Below are positions 10,847 through 22,560 of a DNA stretch of 64,000 nucleotides, one piece after another. The notes beneath the pieces are model-generated. The model was not told where the DNA came from, did no database searches, and saw only the letters and a list, made by a program, of their open reading frames with translations. The position numbers were made by a program, and so were the translations under genes. Position 1 is the stretch's first letter; each line of letters opens with the position of its first letter. Source of the stretch: Neoarius graeffei (lineage: Eukaryota > Chordata > Actinopteri > Siluriformes > Ariidae); assembly GCF_027579695.1 (NCBI RefSeq), contig NC_083577.1, positions 61,282,741-61,346,740 on the forward strand. The letters are read 5' to 3'.

Positions 10847-11292
10847 ATTAGATGTTTTGTGTTTTCCATATAGGTTTACACCTAAAGGCTGTTAATATTT
10901 TAACAGGTGATTTGTGACAGATTCTCAGACAGGTTTGATTGTTTTCTAATGGGATTCTGAGATATTCTATCAGAGTATTGTGGTTGCTCATAGTGACCTT
11001 AAGGTAATAGGCTGTGGATTATTGATGATTTGATGGAGCTAATGGACATCTATAAATGATTCTTCCTTGGGAAGAAAGAAACCTTTGCTATGCAGAGGAG
11101 TGGGTCCCAAGGATAGAGTTAAAAATCCAGGAACTAGAAAAAACAACAACTGACAGATATCCTCTTAAGCTTCACTCTCAGAAACAATAGCTGTGAACTG
11201 TACCTTTCCTGCTTGCTGGGGTGGGCCCTTTAAGCTTGCATTTTTTTTTAAAGCTTTAGTTTGTACCTTCCACCTGGAAATGTGGATTATAG
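10847..11292. other. Intergenic spacer
   Basis: No gene or recognisable mobile element was seen. Confidence 0.5.
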
Positions 11293-11456
11293 TTTTTCCA
11301 TCCATCCATTATCTGTAACCGCTTATCCTGTGTAGGGTCGCGGGCAAGCTGGAGCAAACTCCACACAGAAAGGTGCCTGTTGGCCACTGAGCTCAAACCC
11401 AGAACCTTCTTGCTGTGAGGTGACAGTGCTAACCACTACACCACCGTGCCGCCTTT
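11293..11456 (-). mobile_element. tRNA-derived SINE with internal deletion
   Basis: The minus-strand copy keeps its tail (CCATCCATCCATTATCTG) and its tRNA head. The body is missing: GCTGGAGC joins directly to AAACTCCACACAG. Flanks share GGATTAYAGT (11283-11292 and 11457-11466). The deletion left both ends intact. Confidence 0.82.
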
Positions 11457-11475
11457 GGATTACAGTGTACTTTTA

Positions 11476-13075
11476 CAATCCCGATTCCAAAAAAGTTGGG
11501 ACAAAGTACAAATTGTAAATAAAAACGGAATGCAATAATTTACAAATCTCAAAAACTGATATTGTATTCACAATAGAACATAGACAACATATCAAATGTC
11601 GAAAGTGAGACATTTTGAAATTTCATGCCAAATATTGGCTCATTTGAAATTTCATGATAGCAACACATCTCAAAAAAGTTGGGACAGGGGCAATAAGAGG
11701 CTGGAAAAGTTAAAGGTACAAAAAAGGAACAGCTGGAGGACCAAATTGCAACTCATTAGGTCAATTGGCAATAGGTCATTAACATGACTGGGTGTAAAAA
11801 GAGCATCTTGGAGTGGCAGCAGCTCTCAGAAGTAAAGATGGGAAGAGGATCACCAATCCCCCTAATTCTGCGCTGACAAATAGTGGAGCAATATCAGAAA
11901 GGAGTTCGACAGTGTAAAATTGCAAAGAGTTTGAACATATCATCATCTAGTGCATAATATCATCAAAAGATTCAGAGAATCTGGAAGGATCTCTGTGCGT
12001 AAGGGTCAAGGCCGGAAAACCATACTGGGTGCCCGTGATCTTTGGGCCCTTAGACGGCACTGCATCACATACAGGCATGCTTCTGTATTGGAAATCACAA
12101 AATGGGCTCAGGAATATTTCCAGAGAACATTACCTGTGAACACAATTCACCGTGCCATCCGCCGTTGCCAGGTAAAACTCTATAGTTCAAAGAAGAAGCC
12201 GTGCCTAAACATGATCCAGAAGCGCAGACGTCTTCTCTGGGCCAAGGCTCATTTAAAATGGACTGTGGCAAAGTGGAAAACTGTTCTGTGGTCAGACGAA
12301 TCAAAATTTGAAGTTCTTTATGGAAATCAGGGACGCCGTGTCATTCGGACTAAAGAGGAGAAGGACGACCCAAGTTGTTATCAGCGCTCAGTTCAGAAGT
12401 CTGCATCTCTGATGGAATGGGGTTGCATTAGTGCGTGTGGCATGGGCAGCTTACACATCTGGAAAGACACCAATGCTGAAAGGTATATCTAGGTTCTAGA
12501 GAAACATATGCTCCCATCCAGATGACCTCTCTTTCAGGGAAGACCTTGGATTTTCCAACATGACAATGCCAAACCACATACTGCATCAATTACAGCATCA
12601 TGGCTGCGTAGAAGAAGGGTCCGGGTACTGAACTGGCCAGCCTGCAGTCCAGATCTTTCACCCATAGAAAACATTTGGCGCATCATAAAACGGAAGATAC
12701 GACAAAAAAGACCTAAGACAGTTGAGCAACTAGAATCCTACATTAGACAAGAATGGGTTAACATTCCTATCCCTAAACTTGAGCAACTTGTCTCCTCAGT
12801 CCCCAGACGTTTACAGACTGTTGTAAAGAGAAAAGGGGATGTCTCACAGTGGCAAACATGGCCTTGTCCCAACTTTTTTGAGATGTGTTGTTGTCATGAA
12901 ATTTAAAATCACCTAATTTTTCTCGTTAAATGATACATTTTCTCAGTTTAAACATTTGATATGTCATCTATGTTCTATTCTGAATAAAATATGGAATTTT
13001 GAAACTTCCACATCATTGCATTCCGTTTTTATTTACAATTTGTACTTTGTCCCAACTTTTTTGGAATTGGGGTTG
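11476..13075 (+). mobile_element. Tc1-like DNA transposon, copy B
   Basis: The 1600-bp element is flanked by TA (11474-11475 and 13076-13077). It has the same inverted-repeat ends and paired direct repeats as copy A at 3665-5240, in the opposite orientation. The two are clearly members of one subfamily, with high identity throughout. Confidence 0.92.
11838..12906 (+). pseudogene. Tc1-like transposase, copy B (stops and frameshift)
   Basis: From ATG 11838 the frame encodes the same DD34E transposase as copy A. It breaks early: a TGA replaces the CGA codon seen in copy A just after LILR, and a 2-base deletion near 11950 shifts the frame. The longest intact part is 11950-12492. A TAG follows ERYI, and a TGA follows MLPSR at the same codon as in copy A. 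The catalytic motifs WSDES, HDNAKPH and SPDLSPIENIW are all still readable. It is inactive as a source of transposase, but its ends look intact and could be moved in trans. Confidence 0.88.
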
Positions 13076-13077
13076 TA

Positions 13078-13929
13078 AATTATTTGAGATATACACAGCT
13101 CATTTTTACAGGTACTATTTATTTTAAATTTTTACACTAAAAATGTTTATGCACATCTATGTAAAAATACACACTATAGGTACAAAAGAGATGTAGAAAC
13201 ACATAACTGGTTGCTCTGTATAATCAAACATACATCAAAAAAATATAGAAAAATATGTGTTGGGTCCTCTTGGAAAATGGTGAAAAATAAGGTGCGAAAG
13301 CAAAAAGATAATCCAGGCACTCCAAATATATGAAAAAGTGAACAAACAAGGAAGGAAATATGAGAAAGCCTTTATTATAGTGGCAAAATCAACATGTTTC
13401 GACCTCTGGTGGTCTTCGCCCAGGCTTTAAAAAACTAAATCTCTTTTAACAAGAGATTTTTTTTTTGTGGGTTCCACCCCAGCCACAAGGAACGGTACAG
13501 TTCAATACCCTTTCCTCACCTAAGAATCTACAACAATTCACTGAATTGCACACTCAAAAAATCCTGGATCTGTAACTGAGTGAATAGTGAGTGGACTTGT
13601 GAAACCCTTCTGATGAGATGATGTGTGGGAATCCAGCAGGCTGACAGAGTTTGCTGTGTATGATCCCACATGGATATCCTAAAGATTGCAATCATATAAC
13701 AGTCTACACCCAAGACTCACCCATTTGTCAGTGGATAAATTCTCTCTGATACTGCAGACTTTTTTTTGTAGACTGTAGTACCTTTAAACTTCTGCTGTAA
13801 CCATGAAGAAACTGATCCTCATACTCAACATCCTTTCAACAATCCCAGTATTTTTTGACGATATGGTATATATTTGCAGAAGAGTAACCGTGCACAATCC
13901 TACAAAATTCAGCATCACCAAGAAGTAGA
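13078..13929. other. Intergenic DNA with a possible retroelement scrap
   Basis: At about 13305-13430 a stretch containing AACATGTTTCGACCTCTGG and GTCTTCGCCCAGG resembles ends of Penelope-like elements that I recall from other vertebrates. No coding part was seen, so this is weak. The rest shows nothing. Confidence 0.3.
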
Positions 13930-14131
13930 GGAGTTCCCTTTTCAGTCTGGTTTCTCTCAAGGTTTCTTTCTCATGCCATCTTTAGGGAGTTTTTCCTTTG
14001 CACTTTTTCTCTGGTTTGCTCATTATCGATCCACATTTATATCCAGATTTCTATAGACCCCTTTGCAGTAAACGTCATTCATACGAAAGCGGAAATTGCG
14101 CGCGCAGCCTGGACCCAAAAAAGACTCAGAA

Positions 14132-14575
14132 ATGCCTAGTTGTTGTGTTGTCGGGTGTCAGAATCGTAGCAGTGATGGGGTTAAAATGTACAGAATTCCA
14201 GCAGGATCTCACCCATTCCAAAAAAATCGCCGACGTCTATGGCTACAAGCCATCAAACATGTAGACTGGGATGAAAGCGCCATCAAAAATGCGCGGGTTT
14301 GCAGCGCCCACTTCATCACAGGTAAGATCAGGCTATTTATTAAATATTTCTTTTTTATTCTTTCTAGTCTTCGCTTATTGATGTAGCAAAATACTTTGGT
14401 AACGTTTGTCTGATTAGCTGGGTCATAGTTACACAATGTAATGAATATTGCTAGCATGTTAACTTAGCTTTGCATGCAATTTTGTTTGTAGGAGAGGTCT
14501 CGCTTGACTCAAGCAGTCCAGATTTTGTGCCATCATTCTTTGGACCTTGTGTATGCCGAAAATCACAATTTTAAA
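14132..14575 (+). pseudogene. THAP-domain protein, N-terminal remnant (two exons)
   Basis: Exon 1 (14132-14321) starts with MPSCCVVGCQNR and ends CSAHFITG. It gives the C-x4-C and C-x2-H ligands of a THAP DNA-binding finger (C4, C9 and the CSAH motif near residue 56). A donor AG|GTAAGA follows. A matching acceptor (TTTGTAG) lies before exon 2, about 14493, and the joined frame reads GEVSLDSSSPDFVPSFFG, the expected continuation after a THAP finger. The frame stops shortly after, near 14573, so the catalytic part is absent. In P, Kolobok and ISL2EU-like transposons such a finger binds the transposon ends. Confidence 0.72.
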
Positions 14576-14868
14576 GCAAGGATGGAAAGGTAAAATTGTG
14601 TGCCCTCACTCTAAATGCCAACTTGCGTTGACTGCTCTAACCTAGCTCCCGCCCCATTCAGTTTCATTTCTGCTCTCTGCCTCTCGCTTTTTACGCAGCT
14701 CTGATTTCTCTTAGCTGCACTCTTTACACTATCATTCCTTTCATGCCATCACCTCCTGCAAATTGCTGTTTAGTGTTGGTATTTGCTGTTGTAGCTAAAG
14801 CCACATTGCCATCACATCACTGGCATAATTTGATTAAAACAAAATGAATATGAATGTCCCATTGTTAA

Positions 14869-15159
14869 TCAAGTTGTACATGCCCGCACATAACAATCAT
14901 ATGCATCTAAAGACTTGTAGGCATGAAGTTTTTCGTGGGTGTACACTGAAGTCTTGTCAATAAGGTACGAGTATATATCTGGCCATTGTATACCAGGGAA
15001 CTTACTAACATCGTCCGTCCACTCTTTAATTAAATACGGATCCGGTAGGCGATGTCCACTTGTTAGAGTTAACTTATTTATGTAGCATTCTCGATCTTGT
15101 AACGACAATTGTTTTGCATAATCTGACAGCTCATAATGCCGGTCTATGGGCAGCGCCAT
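14869..15159 (-). pseudogene. N-terminal piece of a SWIM/YqaJ-type transposon protein
   Basis: From ATG 15159 the minus strand encodes about 96 residues with motifs LSDYAKQLSLQDRECYINKL, LPDPYLIKEWTDDVSKFP and LHAYKSLDAYDCYV. The second copy at 36635-36982 has the matching order: a YLQKL motif, a LLPPG..TDI motif and [18 protein letters not shown]. In intact relatives this region precedes a SWIM zinc finger and a YqaJ-family exonuclease domain. Here the frame ends soon after, at 14869. Family recall is from memory; the similarity between the two copies is visible in the sequence. Confidence 0.65.
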
Positions 15160-15290
15160 TGTTTCTGAGTCCAGGCTGCGCGCACATCCTGGCAACGGTC
15201 GGTTTGTTTACAAACATGCAAAGGGGTCTATAAAGCTGCTTTATGACACTCAATATGTTTACATGCACACTAATATTCCACTATTACTCT

Positions 15291-15835
15291 GAATATGAAA
15301 ATATTCTGAATTTGGTACAGGTCATGTAAACATCATATTCTGTTTGGATATCCCAAATTTGGCCTTATTCCAAATTTAGCAGTTTCTGTTTAAGACATGT
15401 GGAAGCATTCTTTGGACCTGTATATAGTGCATTTGCAATGTGCATCTCATTTGGGGTTTTTATGGCAGTTTGTGACACACTGTATCTTGCCTGTTCATGG
15501 TCAGAGCTGTGTGTTGTACACAAACTAAACAAGTCTGCAAAGTAAACAGGAATATTAGTGGAACATTTGTTTTCATTAGCCATGTAAACAGTTTGGAAGG
15601 AATATTGTCGAAAAACCCAGAATAGTTTGTGCATATAAACAAAGTGAATGACCAATGTGCTATAGAAATAAAATTAAACTGAAACTGAATTCCAATCAGA
15701 GAGCACAACTACCAAGTTTCTACAACAGTAGGAAGTTCAGATCAAAGGTCACGACCCTAAAGGATCCCCAAGAGGTGAACAGAAAGTCCACTCTGAAAGC
15801 AGTTGAGGTTTCACAGCTGATCATCTTCTGGCTGT
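15291..15835. other. Intergenic DNA, no gene seen
   Basis: AT-rich sequence with no recognisable gene. Confidence 0.5.
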
Positions 15836-16350
15836 TCCTGTTAGGGGTCGCCACAGTGGATAACATCCCTCCATCTCCTCCTGTCCTCTGTATCTTTTTC
15901 TGTCGCACCAACCATCCTCATGTCCTCCTTCACCACATCCATAAATCTCAACTTTGCTCTTCCTCTTTTCCTTCTACCTGGCAACTCCATCTCCAGCACT
16001 CTTTTCCCAATATGCCCTGGATCTCTTCTCTGTACTGTACGTATCCAAACCATCTCAATCTTACCTCCCTCACTTTGTCTCCAAGCTGTCCTACATGTCC
16101 TGTCCCTCTAACATTCTTGTTTCTTATCCTGTCCAACTTTGTCACTCCTAATGAAAATCTCAGCATCTTCAGCTGTGCTACATTCAGTTCAGCCTCCTGT
16201 CTTTTTGTCACTGCCACTGTTTCCAAACCATACATCATCAGTGGTCTTACTACTGTCTTGTCCACTTTCCCTTGTGTCACAAATCACTCCTGGCACACTC
16301 CTCCATCCATTCCAACCTGCGTGCACTCTCTTCTTCACTTGCTATTGCTT
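15836..16350 (-). pseudogene. RTE-like LINE ORF, C-terminal scrap with frameshift
   Basis: The minus strand encodes two overlapping frames that together form one LINE protein end. One (from 16280) has VVRPLMMYGLETVAVTKRQE and LKMLRFSLGVTKLDRIRN; the other (to 15841) has RRDPGHIGKRVLEMELPG and ends in IHCGDP. The switch near 16040 is a frameshift. This is the region after the reverse transcriptase core in RTE-type or similar LINEs. The long open frame on the opposite strand here is a shadow. Confidence 0.7.
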
Positions 16351-16859
16351 TGTACAGTTGACCCCAGATGTGGTTTCACATCTGGTAAGAGAAGAAAAAA
16401 TTTTCAGAGTAACAAGTGTCGCAATGACAGAAAGCGTGCGCGTGCACACACACACACAGATGCGCAGCTTGTGAACAGGCAAGGCAGGCAACTGCTTGGG
16501 GCCCCCAGGCCCAGGGGCCCCCCGAGAGTCGGGGCCCAAGGGCTTATCTATTTTGTTTTTTATTGTTCGTTACCATTGTATTTTCACATTTGGAATTTAA
16601 AAAAAACTTTGGTTTCATACATTTTTCGTTGGTGTCAGATTATTTATAACATATTGGTGATGAACACTGGTCAGAAGGGCCCCCTGGAAATTTTTGCTTG
16701 GGGCCACAACAGACTCTAGAATCGCCTCTGCACACACCAGAGCAAATGGAAAAGGAGCACTTTGGACGCTGCGCCTTAACAACATTACTTCTTCATTACC
16801 GCTCTTGTCAGTCTCGTGAGCGCAGGGGCAAGTGAGCAAATGTTAGCATGTGCTGCTGG
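16351..16859. other. Intergenic DNA with a GGGGCCC-rich repeat piece
   Basis: Bases about 16475-16735 contain CTTGGGGCCCCC and, near the end, GCTTGGGGCCACAACAG, and resemble a degraded dispersed repeat. No coding capacity or clear target duplication was found. Confidence 0.35.
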
Positions 16860-16873
16860 CTACTGATAGGAAG

Positions 16874-16911
<38 letters not shown>
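16874..16911. repeat. (GT)n(GA)n microsatellite
   Basis: Six GT units followed by about 13 GA units. Confidence 0.92.
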
Positions 16912-16919
16912 AACATTTC

Positions 16920-17310
16920 CCCCCAACTGTGAGTAAATACCGAGCGGGCCGCTTCATCAGGCGCGCGGAGGTTTGCACTGACAGCGCGCGCATTGTTTTT
17001 GCCGCGTGCCGCACGCTGCGAAATTCTATTTTCAGTTTTACTTGCCGCAGTAATTATATGCATTGTTGGCGAGGATAAAGAAAATAAAAGTGCATGAATG
17101 TGTCCCCCCGGTCAATTGGATTCTGTCAGTTCGAGCCGAATTGGGTACACACACATGCGAGCGCCTTGCCAGCTCGTAATGACGCCGCTGTTTGTGTGGA
17201 ACAATTTCGCTCTAAACAGCTCATCAGCAACCGAGAGAGACTGTCAGCGCGCGCGCCGACTGACACGTCTTCCGTGTCTCCGCCTGTTATTAGCGCGTCT
17301 CTTAAGACAA
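16920..17310. promoter_or_regulatory. CpG-rich patch, possible island or enhancer
   Basis: This stretch is much richer in CpG than its AT-rich surroundings (GAGCGGGCCGC, AGGCGCGCGGAGG, CAGCGCGCGCGCCGAC). No exon with plausible splice sites or protein similarity was recognised. It could be an unmethylated regulatory island. Seen: CpG density. Inferred: function. Confidence 0.35.
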
Positions 17311-20300
17311 GCTCAATTATCTGACACTGCCCGTAATTTTCCTTCCTTTTCCAGCACAATGTAAAGTTCCTCTCCTTTATTTCCCAAGCCGCTCATTTGG
17401 ACGGCAAAAACAAGGAGAGAGACAAGAGTGGGTGGAGGAGACAATTTGACGAGAAAATCTAAAGGGGAGGGGGAGGGGTTGACAGGGTGGGGAGGAAGGG
17501 GTGGACGGGACAACATGAGTCAAAAACTAATTTGATGCTTACTTTACAAGAATAAATAGTTTCAGCAGATATTTTGTCAAATATATGTGCCAGATATTTG
17601 TATGATAACTTGATAGATGTCTGTCAACTAAAACAAAGAGGAACATGCTGCATCATTGGTCCTGGTAGGTTTAAAAAAAAAAGACAAGTTAAAAAAAAAA
17701 TTCAAAAGGCAGAAAAATAATGGCAGGCCAAACACAATTTTACTCAATTCAGTAGTTTTAACATCCATTTTGACCTAAATAATCACTGACACTGGCTATA
17801 ACAGGAATTTCACCAAACAAACAAAATTACAACTCAACCCTCAACTTTCCGTATTACTACTCCGTCTTACTGACTTGAAGGCACCCAATTAGATAATGAG
17901 GAGCAAGCTTTTGTCAGCAGAGCATCTTTCATTGTATTTATTTCACCATGACGATACCTGCTAATACCTGCTAGTTGCCATGAGAACGGGCAAGAAGTGG
18001 TAATGATGGCAGTTCTAACGCAGTGTAAGTGCAGTAACGCGTGTCAGGAGCAATCGCCCTGAACACATCACCTCTCCCACGGGAAACCATGCTAATGCGC
18101 TACGGCACATGCGCTAATGTGTTACATATCGTCTGCTGAGCAGCGACCAACTGTCAAAACTGAAATTTCCCTCATTTACAGACAAGACTAATGCGAAAGA
18201 CAAGGTTACAGGGATGGCAGTGTGCCTTTTGTGGGAAACATCCCTGACAAAATTGATTCAAGACACTCTTTCAAAGAGTGTGCATGTGTGTGAGGAGGGA
18301 CAATTGCATATATGTGACAGGCTTTCAAAAGAAAAGTGTTCCTTCATGTAAAACACCCATTCTTCCAGCCACTTACTCGCTGGCCTTTGCAGCAATCTGA
18401 GCTCGGGTGTAGACTGCAGCAGGGGTCACTCCTGTAAAGATGCCTAGCCTGTAATCATGGCTAGTCAGAGAAAATAGTGAAAAACACACACACAAAAAAG
18501 AGGCATTACAAGAAGTTTCCTCTCCTTTTGTGGAGGATTTTGTGTTTTCTCACCAGGGAGTGCAGTGACCTTGAAAGTCAGATGGAGGTATGAGTTAGAT
18601 GTCTGCAGACAGCCACTGTTTGACCACTGAGTGCATGGTGTGTCTCATCAACACACATAAGCAGAGCACAAATGGGATGGAGATTGCAACGGCCTTCAGG
18701 GCAGCACACTTTCAGGGATGGAGAGAAAAAGAGAGAGAGAGAGCGCGAGCGTGACACATCGGTAACGTTATGCACAGCACAGAACCCAGCTGCAGCATTG
18801 CTTCTGTGTTTTTCCTGCCACAGACGGATGGCTGTAATCAGAGAGACAGTCCCAGATTACAGCCTTCAATCAGTCAGCCAGGAAAATGATATGTACATCA
18901 CCTGTACTATATGGTGTATGGCACCTCACTGCATATTACCTGTGTCAGACCTGACAAAGGCATGATGGGAGAGATGGAGAGACATCAGATACCTGCCATT
19001 CCAGAGGGTTGGGAAGGTGGGCAACTGTCACCAAGGGGACCTGCTGTTGCCGTCCCTCGATTTTGTGGCATACGTCATTTAATGTACATTACTGCAAAAC
19101 ACACAATACCTCTCTCATCAATACCAGAGTCTGAGCTCTCACTCTGAATGGCAGCTCACAGGATTACAGTGGAAGCTATGCAGAGGTTATAGGCACATGT
19201 AAATGAAAACTCATTATACAGCTGTAAGTTGACAGGAAAATGCACCGACTATATAATTTTGGAGAATAAAAAGAGCTTTATAAACTGTAAGACTCTGATA
19301 GCAGTATATGATGAGTGTATAATACAGAAACTTTTAAACAACTGATGAGTTCTACAGACACACAACAAAATCCATTTCTAAAATATATTTAAGTAAAAAA
19401 ATCTAAATACACTATAATTTTTTTTCTTCATTCTGAATGGATGTTCAGCAAGAAACAGAATCATGCATCCGAAGAAGCCTAAAATTTGCCAGTGAAACGT
19501 CATTTTAAAACTCAACAACAAATAAAATTATTTAAAATTTTCTCCTTGGAAGAGCAGAGAGATGCGAACCTATAATTTCCCCTGAAACAAGAACGCACCT
19601 AATTAGACCCTGTGAGCATCACGCACCTTTCTGTTGGCCAGAGAAAACGCATCAAACAATTGCAGCTCAGGGTGTTTTCTAGTTTTCTGCTCCCCTTGTT
19701 TCAAATTTCACATCTCTCCATCTTCCATCCACTAAGACACCTCTGTTAAATGCAGATGACAAATAATAGGTGAAAACCTTTGGGCAAAAAAAACCAATCC
19801 AAAGTGCCGCTGTGTTTGGAGGGAATTATTTGCATAAATGTCTCTCTTATCTCATTCAGGTAGCACACCACCCTGAACCGAATACCCTGACCACAATGTC
19901 ACTATCCTCTTCTATCTAAATCTATTTTCTCACCCTCTCGTATCTCTGCTTCACTATTTTCAAAACACACACACCTCCTTGAGTCCTGCTGGCAGTGTAG
20001 AGGAGGTCACTAAATTGTCTCAACTTTGAAAAATGTGTGGGGGGAAAAAAAATCACTGACCTGAGGCAAAATTGGCCATATTCAGCAGTGGGGGAATATC
20101 AGATTATTGAGTTGATGCATGCTGAGTTGTCTTTACCCATGGAAAATGATCTGCTTAGTTGTGCGTGTTTGTGATTGTGTGTGTTCTGCAGTTGATCAAG
20201 GGCAGGAGTGTGCTGTGAATGCATAGCAAGTGGGTAGAAGACACGGCAAGAGCTTTCACTTTCTAAAGACAGATAGAGGAGCACGGCTGAGAAACTTTCT

Positions 20301-21115
20301 GCTGCAGCACCATCAATGTGTCAAACTGACAACGCAAGTTCAAGAATTCAAGCACTTTGCGAGTGCCAAAAAGGTTAGAATAGCAAAGTTGTACTATACT
20401 GATCCATCCTGATCATTTGATCTGAACAGGATATTTCCAATTCAACCATATTAAACTTACAATAAATACAAACTACATTAAATAATAAATTAAGAATATA
20501 GCCACATAATCTATATTAAACTATACCTCATAACTGCATTAATTTTGTTCACATTACTGTAAAAAAAAAAAAAGATTTTCCAGTCACAAAAAGAAACCAG
20601 AAAAAGCAGTATGTTTAACAACCGAAAATTAATTTCAAAAATAAATGTTTAACACATTCACTTCATTTTCAAATACTACACGTCACATTCTTGTGCAAAC
20701 TTTATGATTCATTAAACAATTGAAATTGAATTGTTTCATGGAAATTTATTGCATTAATTTATTGTGATTCACACACAAAACAAGTTAAGCTAAATTTTTT
20801 TTTTTTTTGCTTAATTGCATCATGTCTACATAACATAGACCTTGATTGAATAGATTAGAATAGCATGTTAAAGTCTAGGCCTGTCAAAGCAAGAGAGTTT
20901 GAATTGCAATTGTGAATGTTTCTGAATATGATCCTGTCAAATGATGCATAAATACAGCAGTGATTCTTTCAACTCAGCAAAGCAGTTGGCTCTTTCAGTC
21001 TGATTGAATGCTGGTCATCTTAGTAAATTGCAGAGGGACTGAAAGAGTGATGCCATTAGATTAAACGAGAAATACGTGAGGTTTTTACATTGGGCCAAAT
21101 ACAAAAGATAATATA
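17311..21115. other. Noncoding DNA, possible conserved elements
   Basis: No gene was recognised. Some stretches look constrained because they have balanced composition and dense motif-like words, for example 17900-18140 and 19545-19680 (with CACCTAATTAGACC). This is an impression only. Confidence 0.35.
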
Positions 21116-21134
21116 CCCCCCCCCCCCCCCCCCC
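21116..21134. repeat. Poly-C tract
   Basis: Nineteen uninterrupted C. Confidence 0.9.
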
Positions 21135-22344
21135 ACAAAAAAAACCCCGTTTCCCATTACAAACCTGTGCCAAAGCCCCCATTTCTGAGAAACAGCAAAC
21201 TGTATCATAAAAACAGCAACCAAAAACACCTTTATGCTATTATACCATGATTTCTCTGCTCATGGAATCTTGCGAGTTATCCTATTTATATTGCATGAGT
21301 ATTGAAATGAAAAAAGTATGTGCAATTACTCTGTAATTCAGGAAGAGTGGGCCACCAAATGAGGAATATGCAAAAGACATTTATCGCCACAAACATCCCA
21401 AAGATAAAAGTGGGCTATTGGAATTATAGGCCTCCATCCTAAATCACACCTAAAATTGGGGGTGCGGACTCCTTTTCACGTCGCTATTAAAAACCTGCCA
21501 TTTTCTTCCACTGGCCCGTACTCAGATCTCTTGAGTAGCTTGCTTCTGTATTATACACAAACTGTACAACACCAGTGTTAACATCTTAACAAGACTCAAG
21601 AAAGGGCTTGTTGTGTCCCAATGGAAATATTTTTATGTGAATGATCTGATAAGGCACACCAACTAGAAAGAAACCTCAGGCCCAAAAAAGTGGATAGGAA
21701 CAAACCTCTTCGGTAACATTCCATCACATTTCTTTTTCTATATGGCAATCATTCAGTATATTGTGTTGTCTCACAGCTGTAAGATTTACAGAAACCTATA
21801 CATACACACACCTCACCTGTTGAAGAGGTTTTCCACTACTTTGCACTACCTACTTCACTTCCTAACCTTTATCTGTCCAGTCCAGCAGAAACTCTTCCCT
21901 GTACTCCTCCATCCACACCGGTGCAATTCCACTTTATCAGTATGGCCTTGTGGTCAGGGCTCCACACACATCGATCTTCTCACACCACAGGCGCTGCTTT
22001 TATTGAGGTATGCAGCATTCTGCCTCTCATCCCTCTATCAGAAAAGAAAAGGCAAGCACTGTACAACACACAAGGCAAAAAAGAACTCACAACACAAACC
22101 TCACCTATCTGAGCGTGGATGTAAGAGCCTTATCAGTCAGCATGCAGGTGAAGGCCGCATGAGCTGGTGTATATTCAGCACAGTTGATTCTGGACTCCAT
22201 AGATGAGCATGTAGTTAGCAGAAACTCTTGAAGACTTTGCAGTAATGGTTGTGCTCAAGCAGTGGAAAGGTAAGTCTATGATTCATGAACCCTGAATCGC
22301 CCTTTTCTTCATCTCTGCCCCTCAGCGCTACCCCCCTTCCTGCA

Positions 22345-22560
22345 GGCCTGCACAGCGCTATTACAATATTCAGATTACCATGCACTGGAAATTAATTGGA
22401 CTAATTAACATACAAGTAAATGATGATACCGTTAACACATTTCATTAACTCAAACTGTCATTCCATGTTCGTTGTGCACTCCGTATTGCATTACAATGAA
22501 TTGAATTCATTACATTATGCAAATGAAAGGTGGAAGGGAATGGACGTGTCCTTTTCTCAA
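22345..22560. promoter_or_regulatory. Candidate conserved enhancer (homeodomain/POU sites)
   Basis: Within about 200 bases lie ATTAATTGG (22391), CTAATTAAC (22401), several ATTA cores and a perfect octamer ATGCAAAT (22517-22524). Such clusters are typical of developmental enhancers. It lies about 3.2 kb past the Sp3 stop codon. No conservation data are available here. Confidence 0.3.

Larger units (their letters stand above)
14054..15230. mobile_element. DNA transposon carrying THAP and YqaJ-associated gene pieces
   Basis: The 1177-bp element has perfect 14-bp inverted ends TAGACCCCTTTGCA and TA duplications at 14052-14053 and 15231-15232. It contains two convergent coding pieces. On the plus strand is a spliced THAP zinc-finger start; on the minus strand is the N-terminal region seen in SWIM/YqaJ-nuclease proteins of animal transposons. 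Both proteins are cut short, so the copy is internally deleted. The gene pair recalls the ISL2EU group (IS5/Harbinger-related elements with a YqaJ gene); that assignment is from memory and tentative. Confidence 0.72.
13930..15290 (+). mobile_element. L2-like LINE 3' UTR fragment split by the THAP element
   Basis: Bases 13930-14053 match the LINE 3' UTR at 10037-10140 (TTTCTCTCAAGGTTTCTTTC, GGGAGTTTTTCC). The match resumes at 15231 with AAAGCTGCTTTATGACA, corresponding to about 10184. The 1177-bp THAP-bearing transposon lies exactly between, flanked by TA. The LINE piece is therefore older than the transposon. Confidence 0.7.

Noticed and set aside
15655..16719. A 354-codon open frame on the plus strand
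   Set aside because: It lies antisense to a recognisable RTE-like LINE scrap, and its protein is low-complexity Ser/Pro/Leu without domains, so it is a shadow.
16475..16735. Complete hAT element with GGGGCCC ends
   Set aside because: Ends could not be paired convincingly and no 8-bp duplication was found.
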